Notes: generated from the sequence alone by a model not told the origin. A stretch of DNA of 64,000 nucleotides from Streptosporangium album (GCF_014203795.1 NZ_JACHJU010000001.1:1798001-1862000), one strand, 5' to 3'; shown: positions 42,404 to 52,256, counted from the first letter of the stretch. Program-made: numbers and translations.

Positions 42404-42658
42404 GAACGTTGCACGCGCATCTACACAGCGAATTGTCCGAATCCTGCTACCACAGCAGGATCCCGGAATTCCTCGCGGGGCCTCGGGGTTCTTACCATGG
42501 GCCCGTGACTCCTCCGCTCTCCTGTGGGAGCGGTTTCTCGCTCAGCCACATGGGCGCTGCGACGGACACGCCCTGCCCGTAGAACGCCTGGACACATAGA
42601 CAAGGAGGGACGGCATCCTCCCGTCGCCTCAAGGGTGACGGCTGTTGCCGACACTTCG

Positions 42659-43801
42659 ATGGCACCTACACCGGAACTGGTGACGGCCGCCCTGGCGACC
42701 GTCAACGACCCTGAGATCCGTCGGCCGATCACCGAGCTCGACATGGTCAAGAGCGTCGACATCTCCCCCGACGGGATGGTCCGCGTCGGGATCTTCCTCA
42801 CGGTGTCGGGCTGCCCCATGAAGGACACCATCACCCGTGACGTCACCGCCGCGGTCTCCAGGATCGACGGAGTCAGTGGCGTCCAGGTCGAGATGGACGT
42901 GATGAGCGCCGAGCAGCGCAAGACGCTGCAGACCAAGCTGCGCGGCGCCAAGGGCCCCGAGAAGGAGATCCCCTTCGCCCAGGCGGGCTCGCTGACCCGC
43001 GTCTTCGCGGTCGCGTCCGGCAAGGGCGGCGTGGGCAAGTCCTCCGTCACCGTCAACCTGGCGGCCACGATGGCCGCGAGCGGCCTCAAGGTCGGCGTCG
43101 TGGACGCCGACATCTACGGCCACAGCATCCCCCGCATGCTCGGCGTCTCCGAACGCCCCACCAAGGTCGAGGACATGATCATGCCGCCGGTGGCGCATGA
43201 CATCAAGGTCATCTCGGTCGGCATGTTCAAGCCGGAGGGCAACACCCCGGTCGTGTGGCGGGGCCCGATGCTGGACCGCGCGCTGCACCAGTTCCTCGCC
43301 GACGTCTACTGGGGCGACCTCGACATCCTGCTGATGGACCTGCCCCCCGGCACCGGCGACATCGCGATCTCGGTGGCGCAGCGGATGCCGTCGGCGGAGA
43401 TCCTCGTGGTGACCACCCCGCAGCAGGCCGCCGCCGAGGTGGCCGAGCGCGCCGGGTCGATCGCCGTGCAGACCCACCAGCAGATCGCGGGCGTCATCGA
43501 GAACATGTCCTGGCTGCCCTGCCCGCACTGCGACGAGCGGATCTCCGTCTTCGGCGAGGGCGGCGGCCAGACCGTGGCCGACGCGCTCACCCGCACCCTC
43601 GGCGCCCGCGTGCCGCTCCTCGGCCAGGTGCCGATCGACACGCGGCTGCGTGAGGGCGGCGACGAGGGCAAGCCCCTCGTGCTCACCGACCCCGACGCCC
43701 CGGCCGCGGCCGAGCTGAGCCGTATCGCCGCCGGGCTGAGCAAGAAGTCGGGCAGCCTCAAGGGCATGCAGCTCGGCATCTCCCCCACCAGGGGCCGCTA
43801 G
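42659..43801 (+). CDS. mrp: Mrp/ApbC-type iron-sulfur cluster carrier ATPase
   Basis: A 380-residue protein. An N-terminal DUF59/MIP18-like domain (VNDPEIRRPITELDMV) precedes a P-loop with the deviant Walker A SGKGGVGKSS, then DLPPGTGD and the cluster-binding CPHC. Mrp proteins carry and hand over Fe-S clusters. The start is uncertain: ATG 42659 fits the conserved N-terminus, but GTG 42635 is in frame too. Same position as Rv1229c in M. tuberculosis. Confidence 0.9.
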   Translation: MAPTPELVTAALATVNDPEIRRPITELDMVKSVDISPDGMVRVGIFLTVSGCPMKDTITRDVTAAVSRIDGVSGVQVEMDVMSAEQRKTLQTKLRGAKGPEKEIPFAQAGSLTRVFAVASGKGGVGKSSVTVNLAATMAASGLKVGVVDADIYGHSIPRMLGVSERPTKVEDMIMPPVAHDIKVISVGMFKPEGNTPVVWRGPMLDRALHQFLADVYWGDLDILLMDLPPGTGDIAISVAQRMPSAEILVVTTPQQAAAEVAERAGSIAVQTHQQIAGVIENMSWLPCPHCDERISVFGEGGGQTVADALTRTLGARVPLLGQVPIDTRLREGGDEGKPLVLTDPDAPAAAELSRIAAGLSKKSGSLKGMQLGISPTRGR

Positions 43802-43825
43802 ACCCTCCCGCCGTTCGGGACAACC

Positions 43826-43864
43826 GACGACAGGCGCCCTCCTGTGCGGAGGGCGCCTGTCGTC
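43826..43864. terminator. bidirectional terminator between mrp and tatB
   Basis: A perfect 17-bp stem (43826-43842 with 43848-43864, loop TGTGC) between convergent genes. Confidence 0.8.
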
Positions 43865-43915
43865 GTACGGTGCCCAAGGCCGCTTCCGCAGCCCTACGAT
43901 GGAGCCTCGCCGGCC

Positions 43916-44287
43916 TCAGGTCGCTTCGGAGTCATACGGCGGGAGCTCGCCGTATCCCAGCTCACCGGCCGCCTCAGCCGCGTAGGAGTCGACATGGGTC
44001 GGAGCGGCGGACGCCGTGGAGGTCGAGGAGCGGTTCCAGTCGTCCTCCAGCTCTCCGGTGAGATGCTTGCGGACGAAGTTCTTCGGGTTGAGGTCGGCCG
44101 GGTCGAAGTCGGCGAACTCTGGACCCAGCCCGGCCTGCAGGTCGCTCTTGGCGTTGTTGGCCATCTGACGGAGGTTGCGCAGCGTCTTGCCCGCCTGAGC
44201 AGCGGCCTGCGGAAGCTTCTCCGGGCCGAAGACGAGCAGGGCGATGACCACCAGCGCCACGATCTCAGGCCAGCCGAGTCCGAACAC
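43916..44287 (-). CDS. tatB: twin-arginine translocase subunit TatB
   Basis: A 123-residue protein: an N-terminal membrane helix (WPEIVALVVIALLVFGPEKLP) followed by the amphipathic helix and a charged tail, as in TatA/B. Its place after htrA in the sigE cluster matches Rv1224 and favours TatB. The GTG start has AGGAG 6 nt upstream. Confidence 0.87.
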   Translation of the reverse strand: MFGLGWPEIVALVVIALLVFGPEKLPQAAAQAGKTLRNLRQMANNAKSDLQAGLGPEFADFDPADLNPKNFVRKHLTGELEDDWNRSSTSTASAAPTHVDSYAAEAAGELGYGELPPYDSEAT

Positions 44288-44392
44288 GGTGATCTCCTAC
44301 CGGGACAACGCTAGGGAAGCTCTCCGGGCACACGCCCGGACAGCTTCCAGACTAATGCCCTCAACCTCAAGCATGCACCTGCGCATCGTCGC

Positions 44393-45913
44393 TCAGGAGG
44401 GCTGGGGTGTGGGCCGCACGGCCGCGGCGCCGACGATCACGGTGGCCGTCTTCTCCTGCCCGCCCCGCTGGAACTTGACCGTCAGCTTCTCACCGGGAGC
44501 CTTGTTCCGGATCAGCGCGATCAGCTCGGTGCTGTCCTGCACCACCGTCCCGTCGATCTCCAGGATGACGTCGCCGGGCTTCAGACCCGCCTTGTCTGCG
44601 GGGCCGTCCGGCTCGACCGGGCGGGTGCCGCCCTTGGCCTCGCTGTCGATGCGGACCCCGGTGCCCCGGTAGGTCTGGTCGAGGGTGACGCCGATCCGTG
44701 ACTTCTTGGCGACACCGTTGGCGACCAGTTCCTCGGCGATCCGGCGCGCGTGGTTCACCGGGATGGCGAAGCCGAGGCCGATGCTGCCGCTCTGCCCGCC
44801 GGCCGACCTGCCGAGCGTGGCGATCGCCGAGTTGACCCCGATGACCTCGCCGCTGGCGTTGACCAGCGGACCTCCGGAGTTTCCGGGGTTGATGGCCGCG
44901 TCGGTCTGGATGGCGCTGAGCCAGGTGGTGTCGGAACTGTTCTCCTCACCTGCCTGGACCGGACGGTTGAGCGAGCTGACGATGCCGGAGGTGACGGTGC
45001 CGACGAGGCCGAGCGGGGAGCCGATGGCGACGACCGGGTCGCCCACGACCACGTTGTCGGAGTTTCCGAGGCTGATCTCCGGGGCGCCGAAGGTCTCGTC
45101 GGGTTTGACCACCGCGAGGTCGGACTCGGGGTCACGGCCGATGATCCGGGCCGAGGTGGACTTGCGGTTGCTGAACTGGATCTGGATCTCACCGCCCGGC
45201 GCGGCGGCGGCGACCACGTGGTTGTTGGTCACCACATAGCCTCCCTTGATCAGGAAGCCGGAGCCGGTGGCCGCGCTGGTGCCGCCGTCGACGGCCAGCG
45301 AGACCACGCTGGGCAGAACCTTGGCCGCCACTCCCGCGATGGAGTCCGGGGGCCGGGAGTTGGAGCCGCTCGGCGCCTTCCCCAGCGTGAAGGACGGATC
45401 GCGGCCCGAGACGTCGGGCCGGGTGAGCAGATAGGTGCCGACACTCCCCAACGTCGAGGCCAGCAGTGCGACCAGCACGGCGAGGATGACCATCGTGCTG
45501 GTACGCGGCGCGGGACGGGGGGAAACGGCCGCGCCCGGGAATCCACCGGGAGGGGGCGCCCAGCCGGCGCCCATGCCGAACGCCTGGGAGGGCGGAGGAG
45601 GCGGACCGACCGGCGGACCGAAGACCGCCGTGTCCTGCCGCACCCTGCCCGACGGATCGCCCCAGCCGCCCTCGCCGGGCCGCCCGATGTCGTCCGGCTG
45701 CCCGGCCTGGCTCCAGCGCCCCTGGCCCGGCGGCTCGCCGAGCTGGCTCCAGCCGTCGTTTCCGGGCTGCTCGCCGGGGGAGGGCGACGCCTCGCCGGCG
45801 GGCAGGAAGTGCGGGCGGGAGGCCGGTGGGGACTGGCCCGCGTCGTCGGTGAAGTCCGACGGCGTACGCCCCTGCGCGTCCTGCGCGTCGTGGGTACGGG
45901 TCTCGTCGGTCAT
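44393..45913 (-). CDS. htrA: HtrA/DegP-type serine protease with PDZ domain
   Basis: A 506-residue protein: a Pro/Gly-rich cytoplasmic N-terminus, one membrane helix (MVILAVLVALLASTLGSVG), a trypsin-like domain with His in TNNHVV, Asp in ESDLAVVK and Ser in NPGNSGGPLV, then a C-terminal PDZ domain. It degrades or refolds damaged proteins outside the membrane. It belongs to the sigE-rseA-htrA-tatB cluster (Rv1223 position) and is probably part of the SigE stress response. Confidence 0.92.
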   Translation of the reverse strand: MTDETRTHDAQDAQGRTPSDFTDDAGQSPPASRPHFLPAGEASPSPGEQPGNDGWSQLGEPPGQGRWSQAGQPDDIGRPGEGGWGDPSGRVRQDTAVFGPPVGPPPPPSQAFGMGAGWAPPPGGFPGAAVSPRPAPRTSTMVILAVLVALLASTLGSVGTYLLTRPDVSGRDPSFTLGKAPSGSNSRPPDSIAGVAAKVLPSVVSLAVDGGTSAATGSGFLIKGGYVVTNNHVVAAAAPGGEIQIQFSNRKSTSARIIGRDPESDLAVVKPDETFGAPEISLGNSDNVVVGDPVVAIGSPLGLVGTVTSGIVSSLNRPVQAGEENSSDTTWLSAIQTDAAINPGNSGGPLVNASGEVIGVNSAIATLGRSAGGQSGSIGLGFAIPVNHARRIAEELVANGVAKKSRIGVTLDQTYRGTGVRIDSEAKGGTRPVEPDGPADKAGLKPGDVILEIDGTVVQDSTELIALIRNKAPGEKLTVKFQRGGQEKTATVIVGAAAVRPTPQPS

Positions 45914-46008
45914 CGAATATTCACCACTCCCTGCCTCATACGAGGCCGCTCACTGGGATGCCCCGGCAATCATCCTCCGAACGGGATACGAGAGGTGTAA
46001 AGCGCGCC

Positions 46009-47037
46009 TTATCCGAAGGGATTGACCCAGGACAGAAGGCGGCTCGCCCCTCGGCCGAGCCGCGCCCACAGGTTGGGCACAGGCTCGTGCGGCAGGATCG
46101 CGACCGCGGCGTCGACCATGTCGGCCGGCGCGTCCGCGAAGACGGTGTAGACATGACCTCCACTCGCCCAGATCATCTCCTGCTCGGCTGAGTCCCGAAT
46201 CCAGATCGTATGCCCGTTACGCCGTTGAGCATGCCAGCCCCGGAGATGCTCTTCATCAAGCACACCAGACTGGACGAAAACCGACATAACCGACAGGCCA
46301 TCCGAATACCCTAGATACAAGTATCCAGGAGAGGTGTCGTGGGCGGCGAACAGTTCGAGGCGGCCGGGCAGCACCTCGGGGAAACGCCAGCCCCGGGCGC
46401 GCAGCCCGGGTAGCTCACCGAGGTCGAACCCGCCGGGATCGGGCACGGAAGCGGAGGCCCTCCGCACCGGGCCAAGGGTCAGATCGACGAAGGCGCCCGC
46501 GTGGACGACCTTGCCCTGGCCGTCGAGGAGCTCCCGGCGGAGCACCGGTCCCCCCGCCGCGTCGAGCCAGTAACGGGCGGCGACCGTGCCGTCCGCGCGC
46601 ACGACGTCCACCAGGCGGGCCCGCCGCCCGCAGGCGCGCCCCTCACCGGCGGTCACGACCCGGTAGTTACGGGCCATCACCGCGAGCATGACCTCGGACG
46701 GGGCCGACATGCCGCCGGCGGGACTGGCGGGATCCACCAGCTGGACCAGGCCCGACGGCTGGGCGCGCACTGCCAGCCCCTCACCGGGGACGTTGCGGAC
46801 CTCCAGCACCGAGGAGACAGCGCCGAAACGGCCCCACGTGGTGACGTACTGCGTGCCGGAGTATCCCCGGGCACGGCTTGCGGCCGCCGCCTCGCGCAGC
46901 AGGTGCAGGCCGGTGTCCTCGCTCTCGGCCTCGTCCGGCGGGGCGGCGTGTGCCGGGCCGGCGTGTGCCGGGCCGCCCATCACCAGCCCCAGCAGCATGA
47001 AAGCGACAAGAAGGACGGTGGCGGGCAGCCGGATCAC
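46009..47037 (-). CDS. RseB/MucB-like sigma-E regulatory protein
   Basis: A 342-residue secreted protein with a signal peptide (about 1-26). The MucB/RseB-like fold binds envelope signals and shields the anti-sigma factor in other bacteria (YSGTQYVTTWGRFGA, DGLSVMSVFVQ segments). Its GTG start overlaps the anti-sigma stop codon (GTGA), so the two are co-translated. M. tuberculosis lacks an obvious counterpart here, so the regulatory role is inferred. Confidence 0.75.
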   Translation of the reverse strand: MIRLPATVLLVAFMLLGLVMGGPAHAGPAHAAPPDEAESEDTGLHLLREAAAASRARGYSGTQYVTTWGRFGAVSSVLEVRNVPGEGLAVRAQPSGLVQLVDPASPAGGMSAPSEVMLAVMARNYRVVTAGEGRACGRRARLVDVVRADGTVAARYWLDAAGGPVLRRELLDGQGKVVHAGAFVDLTLGPVRRASASVPDPGGFDLGELPGLRARGWRFPEVLPGRLELFAAHDTSPGYLYLGYSDGLSVMSVFVQSGVLDEEHLRGWHAQRRNGHTIWIRDSAEQEMIWASGGHVYTVFADAPADMVDAAVAILPHEPVPNLWARLGRGASRLLSWVNPFG

Positions 47038-47561
47038 GGAGTGGGGGAGAAGGTCGGCGTCGCCGGCCCCCCGTAAGGCGCGGTGTTCCTGTGCTGGTTG
47101 GCGAACATGTCGACCGGCGGGACACGCGGGCTGGGGTTGGAACCGCCCGCGACGAACAGGGTGCCGATCGCCACGGCCGCCGAGGCGACGCCTACCGCGA
47201 CGTAGCCCGCCCTTCTGGCCCTGCGGGGTCTTCCGGCGCGGCCGCGGGGCCGGTTGTCCGGTGGCGCCACGCTGTGCATGCCCGGGATCGGCGCCCCGCC
47301 GAACGTGCGTCCGGCCGGAAAGGGGCGCTCACGCGGCGGCAGCGGGCCTCCCGGCTCGGACATCCGCAGCAGCGACATGGTCAGGTCGGCGGGCATCGCG
47401 GGCCCGTCCAGCGATCGCAGCCGGCTCTTCAGAGCCCGCATGGCGTCGACCTCGGACCGGCAGCCGGCGCAGAAGGCCAGATGAGACAGGGCCCGGTCGC
47501 GCTCGTGGTGGTTCAGCTCACCGTCGACCAGTGCGGAAACGCGCTCTCCAAGATGACTCAT
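47034..47561 (-). CDS. rseA: anti-sigma factor with zinc-binding domain (RseA-like)
   Basis: A 175-residue membrane protein. The N-terminal zinc anti-sigma domain has H27, C31 and C34 (HLAFCAGC), a membrane helix follows near 120-140, and the rest is outside. It should bind and silence SigE encoded just upstream. ATG at 47561 is chosen because AAGGAG lies 5 nt before it. Confidence 0.88.
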   Translation of the reverse strand: MSHLGERVSALVDGELNHHERDRALSHLAFCAGCRSEVDAMRALKSRLRSLDGPAMPADLTMSLLRMSEPGGPLPPRERPFPAGRTFGGAPIPGMHSVAPPDNRPRGRAGRPRRARRAGYVAVGVASAAVAIGTLFVAGGSNPSPRVPPVDMFANQHRNTAPYGGPATPTFSPTP

Positions 47562-47613
47562 GCCCACTCCTTGCCAAGCGGCTCGTCGTGACATTCGTCA
47601 TGACTGTGGTTTC

Positions 47614-48246
47614 TCATGCGAGTCCCTCCCCGCGGGTGATGGTCGGGGGGAGTTGGTCGCCACGTGGCGCCCGGTGCTCCAGCGCCTCACGCAACTGGGC
47701 CCGGCCGCGGTGGATGCGGCTGCGGACCGTGCCGAGCTTCACGCCCAATGTGGCGGCGATCTCCTCGTAGGACAGTCCCTCGATGTCGCACAGCACGACG
47801 GCCGCGCGGAACTCCGGCGCGAGCGCGTCGAGCGCCGCCTGGATGTCCGGCTCCAGATGGGCGTCGTCGTACACCTGGGCGGGAGAGGGCTCGCGTCCGC
47901 GCAGCCGCTCGGCGGCGTCGTCGGCGAGTCCCTCGAACCTGATGCGCTGCTTGCGCCGCGCCATGTCGAGGAACAGGTTGGTGGTGATGCGATGCAGCCA
48001 GCCTTCGAAGGTGCCCGGCGTGTAGTTCGACAGGGACCTGAAGACCCGGACGAAGACCTCCTGCGTGAGATCCTCGGCGTCGTGAACGTTGCCGGTCAGC
48101 CGGTAGGCCAGCCGGTATACGCGCGCCGAGTGATTCCTGACAACCTCCTCCCAGGTGGGAGGCGTCCAGTCAGGCATGGGAGTTCCTATCTGGTGGTCGG
48201 ACTCCTCCACCAGCACCCCTCTCTCCGGGACCACCGCTATCGCCAT
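47614..48246 (-). CDS. sigE: ECF RNA polymerase sigma factor SigE
   Basis: A 210-residue ECF sigma factor. Region 2 ([29 protein letters not shown] is the core, cited here by its middle: [10 protein letters not shown]) and region 4 ([19 protein letters not shown], cited by [10 protein letters not shown]) are intact. Very close to the SigE class controlling envelope stress in actinobacteria. Followed by rseA and an RseB-like gene and divergent from an O-methyltransferase, as at Rv1220c-Rv1222. The start is uncertain: ATG 48246, GTG 48279 or ATG 48177. Confidence 0.9.
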   Translation of the reverse strand: MAIAVVPERGVLVEESDHQIGTPMPDWTPPTWEEVVRNHSARVYRLAYRLTGNVHDAEDLTQEVFVRVFRSLSNYTPGTFEGWLHRITTNLFLDMARRKQRIRFEGLADDAAERLRGREPSPAQVYDDAHLEPDIQAALDALAPEFRAAVVLCDIEGLSYEEIAATLGVKLGTVRSRIHRGRAQLREALEHRAPRGDQLPPTITRGEGLA

Positions 48247-48417
48247 AGTGCCTGGTTTCGTCCCTTCGTGCGCACTCACTGTCTTCAGGACCGGCAAAGG
48301 CCGCTTAAACCGTGCAACGCACCGGGCGCGACATGAGTTCCCGATCGGGCCTGCCTCCCTTAGGCTGCGACCCAGTGCCTATATGACTGTGTACGGAGAA
48401 AGCGGGAGGAGAGGCCG

Positions 48418-49068
48418 ATGGCAGAGACGCCGACAAGTCCGTTGGAGGCCACTCTGGCCTATGCCGAGGAATTCCACACGGAGGACGAGATTCTGCTCAC
48501 CGCGCGTCAGCGCGGCGCGGAGGTGGGAGCGCCCCCGATCCTGCCCGGCGGTGGCGCCGCCCTCTGTTTCCTCGCCACGGCCGTCAATGCCCGTGCGGTC
48601 GTGGAGATCGGCACCGGCTGCGGAGTGTCAGGGCTGTGGCTGCTACGCGGCATGCGCCAGGACGGCACGCTGACCAGCGTGGACGTGGAGCCGGAGCACC
48701 AGCGCCTGGCACGGCAGAGCTTCGCCCAGGCCGGTTTCTCCGGTGGCCGGATCAGGCTGATCACCGGCCGTGCCCTGGACGTTCTGCCCCGCCTGTCCGA
48801 CGGTGGTTACGACCTGGTCTTCTGTGGCGGGACCAAGCAGGAGTACGGCGACTATCTGGCCGAGGCCGTCCGCCTGCTCCGCCCCGGCGGCATCGTGGTC
48901 TTCGACAACGCCCTGTGGAACAACAGGGTCGCCGACCCCGCGCAGCGCGACCCGGACACCGTCGCCGTGCGGGAGCTGGGCAAGCTGGTCCGTTCCGACG
49001 AACGGCTCCGGCCGCTGATGATGCCCCTGGGCGACGGCATCCTGGCCGCCGTCAAACTCACCGACTAG
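48418..49068 (+). CDS. O-methyltransferase
   Basis: A 216-residue SAM-dependent methyltransferase: EIGTGCGVSGLWLL binds SAM, and the catechol O-methyltransferase-like core continues with DVEPEHQRLA and VFDNALWN. The substrate is unknown. Divergent from sigE, matching Rv1220c. GGGAGGAG precedes the ATG. Its TAG stop lies at the edge of an IS630 element: bases TA come from the target site and G is the first base of the element. Confidence 0.88.
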   Translation: MAETPTSPLEATLAYAEEFHTEDEILLTARQRGAEVGAPPILPGGGAALCFLATAVNARAVVEIGTGCGVSGLWLLRGMRQDGTLTSVDVEPEHQRLARQSFAQAGFSGGRIRLITGRALDVLPRLSDGGYDLVFCGGTKQEYGDYLAEAVRLLRPGGIVVFDNALWNNRVADPAQRDPDTVAVRELGKLVRSDERLRPLMMPLGDGILAAVKLTD

Positions 49069-49138
49069 TGCTGCGTTCCTGAATGGAGTCAAAGATCCCT
49101 GCTGACCTGGGGTGATGATGGTCTCAGGGGGGATTGTC

Positions 49139-50271
49139 ATGCCGAAACTGCTGCATGCGCGTCCACCGATGGACGCCGAAGAGAAACGACAGATCTGCAA
49201 GCTGGCCGGGGCCCGTCATGCCCCGGCCGACTGGATCATGAGAGCGCAGATCATCGTGTTCAGCTGGCAGGGGCTGCGCACCAGCGCCATTGCCGCCAAG
49301 CTGGGCTGTCACATGCAGACCGTACGCGAGCGGATCGAGCGCTTCAACGCCGAAGGCCTGGCCGGCCTGGGCGACCGACCCGGGGCAGGCCGCAAACCAC
49401 GCATCACCGAGCTCGAACGCGGACAGCTCATCGCGCTAGCGCGCTCGACTCCGCCCGGACGGCTGGTCCGCGACGAGGCCGGGGACCTGGCCGCGGCCGA
49501 TGAGGGCGGCCCGCCGCAGTGGACGCTGGACAGCCTGACCGCCGCCGCCCGCGCGCAGGGCATCGTCATCGCGCGCAGCCAGGTCCGCCGGATCCTGCTC
49601 AAAGAGAAGGTCCGCTGGCGCCATCCCCGCTCTTGGACCACCTCGACCGATCCGGACTTCGCCCCAAAAGGGCCGAGGTCATCGGCTGCTACACCGACCC
49701 GCCGCCCGGTACCACGGTCATCTGCGCCGACGAGCTGGGACCGGTGACCCCGCGCACCTTCCCGCCCGCGCCCGGCTGGTCGGTCGACGGACACCGGATT
49801 AAAGCGCCGCTGACCTACTCCCGCGGCACCGACAAGAGCTGGGTATACGGCGGCCTGCGCATCCGCGATGGCATCGAGCTCACCTTCTGCGCGCCCTCAC
49901 GCGACAGCGACGGCTGGATCGGGCTGCTTCAGCAGATCGCCAGGGCCAACCGACGCGGCCCGATCGTGGTCATCACCGACAACCTGTCCAGCCATTCCAG
50001 CTGGAAGGTCCGCCAGTGGTTGCTGCGGCATCCACGTATTCGCCAGGTGTTCATCCCGGTCAAGGCCTGCTGGCTGAACCTGGCCGAGGGTTGGTGGCGG
50101 CTGCTGCGCCGGGCCGCGTTCGCCGGGCAGACCTTCGCCGACGCCACCGAGATCGCCCACGCGGTCACCCTCGCTACCGCCCAGCTCAACGCCCACGCCC
50201 ATCCCTGGATCTGGGGACGACCGCCCCCGCAGCCCCGAGCCCTGCGCCGCAAGTTCGTCTATTTGCTATGA
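49139..50271 (+). CDS. IS630-family transposase, read by -1 frameshift
   Basis: The first frame (49139 to 49747) gives an N-terminal helix-turn-helix domain, MPKLLHARPP onward. The catalytic part lies in the -1 frame up to 50271 with the DDE residues in CADELGP, VITDNLSSH and NLAEGWW. The two join at CCCAAAA (49663-49669), giving an unbroken IS630-type protein (FAPK then RAEVIGCYTD). ATG 49139 has GGGGGG upstream. The element appears intact and possibly active. Confidence 0.9.
49663..49669 (+). other. -1 ribosomal frameshift (slippery) site
   Basis: CCCAAAA in the frame C CCA AAA fits the X XXY YYZ heptamer; slipping by -1 joins the two transposase frames. Confidence 0.7.
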
Positions 50272-51760
50272 GGAACGAAGCACTAGACAGCCAGTCGAGC
50301 AGCAGGCGCACGCCGTAGCCGGTGGCGCCCTTGCTGAAGACGCCCTCGTCCACGGTGCTGCGGCCGACCCCGGCGATGTCCAGGTGGGCCCACGGCCGCT
50401 TGCCGGTGAACTCGCGCAGGAACAGCGCCGCGGTGATGGAGCCCGCGCCGTAGGTCGACCCGGTCTCGATGTTGGCCAGGTCGGCCACGGTGGACTCGAG
50501 CGCCGGCACGTAGTCGTCGATCAACGGCATCCGCCAGAGCCGCTCACCGGTGCTCTCCCCCGCCTCGGCCAGCTCCGCGGCCAGGTCGTCGTCGGAGGCG
50601 AAGACGGCGCCGAGGTGCTTGCTCAGGGCGATGCTGATCGCTCCGGTCAGCGTGGCGATGTCGACCATGACGTCCGGGTCGAGCTCGGCGTCGGCGTAGG
50701 CCAGCGCGTCGGCCATCACCAGGCGGCCTTCGGCGTCGGTGTTGAGGACCTCGACGGTCCGCCCGCCGTACTGTGTGATCACGTCGGAGGGGCGCTGGGC
50801 CGTACCGGAGAAGGAGTTCTCCGCGGCGGCGATCAGACCGGTGACCCGGACCCGCACGCCGAGCGAGGCCAGCGCGCCGAGGACCGCGATGACGACCGCG
50901 CCGCCGGCCATGTCGGTCTTCATGAACTTCATGCCCTCGGTCGGCTTGAGGGACAGACCACCGGTGTCGTAGGTGATGCCCTTACCGACCAGGACGACGT
51001 GCCCGGTCGCGCCCTCGGGCTCGTAGGAGAGCTGGATCAGGCGCGGCGGGTGCGGCGAGCCCTGGCCGACGGCCAGGATGCCGCCGAACCTTCCGGACCG
51101 CAGCTCCTCCTCGTCCCACACCCTCGTGGTGACACCCTGCTCGGCGGCGCGCTCGGCGAGCCAGGCGGGGGTCTTCACCGAGGAGGGCGTGTTGGCCAGG
51201 TCCCTGGCCAAGGTGACGGCCCCGGCGACCACCTCGCCCTTGGCGACCTCGGCCTCGGCACCGTCGCCGACGAACTCGATCACCGCCGCCGGCGTGGACT
51301 TCGGCTCGCCGATCCGGAACGTGTAGGTGGCCAGCAGCGCGCCCTCCACGAACGCGGCGACCGGCCCCTCGGGCAGCACGACCCTGATCGCGTCCTTGCC
51401 CTTGCCCCGCCTGGCCACGGCCGCGCCGGCCTTGCGCAGGGCCGTGGCCGAGCCGTCTCCGACCCCGTAGAGCAGCACCCTGCCCACGGCGTCGCCGTTC
51501 GCGACGGGAACCTCGACGATCTCTCCGGCCTCGCCCTTGGCCTCGTAGTGGGCCAGCAGCGCGGCGGCGGGCAGCGGCAGGTCGATCTCGGGGGCGAGGT
51601 CCGCCCCGAAGGGGACCGCGAGCAGGTGGGCGTCCGGGGCTGCGGGTGAGCCCGCGGCCCCTCCACCGCCCGGCCCGTCGACGGCTCCCGGGGGCGTCAC
51701 GGCGGACAGGCCCTGCCCGTAGGCCGCGCGAGGCAGCAGCAGATAAGGAGATATAGGCAT
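50186..51760 (-). CDS. pepA: leucyl aminopeptidase (PepA, M17) with IS-encoded C-terminal extension
   Basis: A 524-residue M17 leucine aminopeptidase. Metal and catalytic motifs are intact: KGITYDTGGLSLKP, MKTDMAGGA and NTDAEGRLVMAD. Removing the IS630 element restores a natural end LLDWLSSR and stop; with the insertion, the last Arg is replaced by 31 residues (ASFLIANRRT...DGRGR) read antisense through the element to 50186. The peptidase core is complete, so activity may survive, though the C-terminus of PepA lies near hexamer contacts. ATG 51760 has GGAG upstream. Confidence 0.9.
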   Translation of the reverse strand: MPISPYLLLPRAAYGQGLSAVTPPGAVDGPGGGGAAGSPAAPDAHLLAVPFGADLAPEIDLPLPAAALLAHYEAKGEAGEIVEVPVANGDAVGRVLLYGVGDGSATALRKAGAAVARRGKGKDAIRVVLPEGPVAAFVEGALLATYTFRIGEPKSTPAAVIEFVGDGAEAEVAKGEVVAGAVTLARDLANTPSSVKTPAWLAERAAEQGVTTRVWDEEELRSGRFGGILAVGQGSPHPPRLIQLSYEPEGATGHVVLVGKGITYDTGGLSLKPTEGMKFMKTDMAGGAVVIAVLGALASLGVRVRVTGLIAAAENSFSGTAQRPSDVITQYGGRTVEVLNTDAEGRLVMADALAYADAELDPDVMVDIATLTGAISIALSKHLGAVFASDDDLAAELAEAGESTGERLWRMPLIDDYVPALESTVADLANIETGSTYGAGSITAALFLREFTGKRPWAHLDIAGVGRSTVDEGVFSKGATGYGVRLLLDWLSSASFLIANRRTCGAGLGAAGAVVPRSRDGRGR

Positions 51761-51935
51761 GTGAACTCCAGTCATCGTTCGGGGAGAACACCGCGGCCCT
51801 GGCGCGAGCCGCCGTCAGGCGGTCCGGCGGCCAGGGCCGTGTTCATCGGTCGCGGTCGCGGCAGCCGCAACAGGTGTCGTGATCCTCAACACGATCAGAC
51901 AGGGCCCGGCTCCACCGCTGGATCTCAGATCAGGA

Positions 51936-52103
51936 TCAGACGACGACCTTCTTCAATTCCTCGCCAAGGGCGCTTGCCTCGTCCGCCGAGAGCTCGACGA
52001 CGAGCCGGCCGCCACCCTCCAAGGGAACCCGCATGACGATTCCCCTGCCTTCTTTGACGACCTCCAGCGGACCATCACCGGTCCTCGGCTTCATAGCCGC
52101 CAT
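51936..52103 (-). CDS. DUF3117 family small protein
   Basis: A 55-residue protein, MAAMKPRTGDGPLEVVKEGR onward, matching DUF3117, a conserved actinobacterial family of unknown function (Rv1211). GGAAGGGATAC upstream of the ATG gives a ribosome site. It lies near tag as in mycobacteria. Confidence 0.88.
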   Translation of the reverse strand: MAAMKPRTGDGPLEVVKEGRGIVMRVPLEGGGRLVVELSADEASALGEELKKVVV

Positions 52104-52256
52104 GCGTGTATCCCTTCCTGCTTCGGGCTCCGGATCTCCGACTGACCCGAGGGTGGCCGACGCATTCACGTCTTCTGTGATGTCCTATTATCCCGTCTCC
52201 GCGCTCGGAATGGGAACGATCAGCCCCAGCATCGACTCATCGGGCAATCAAGACCG

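Larger units (their letters stand above)
49068..50283 (+). mobile_element. IS630-family insertion sequence, 1216 bp
   Basis: Terminal inverted repeats GTGCTGCGTTCCTGAA (49068-49083) and its partner at 50268-50283 match at 13 of 16 positions. The element is flanked by TA on both sides (49066-49067, 50284-50285), the two-base target duplication of IS630/Tc1-mariner elements. The original site reads CTAG, the known preference of IS630. It encodes one complete transposase through a -1 frameshift. Confidence 0.92.
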
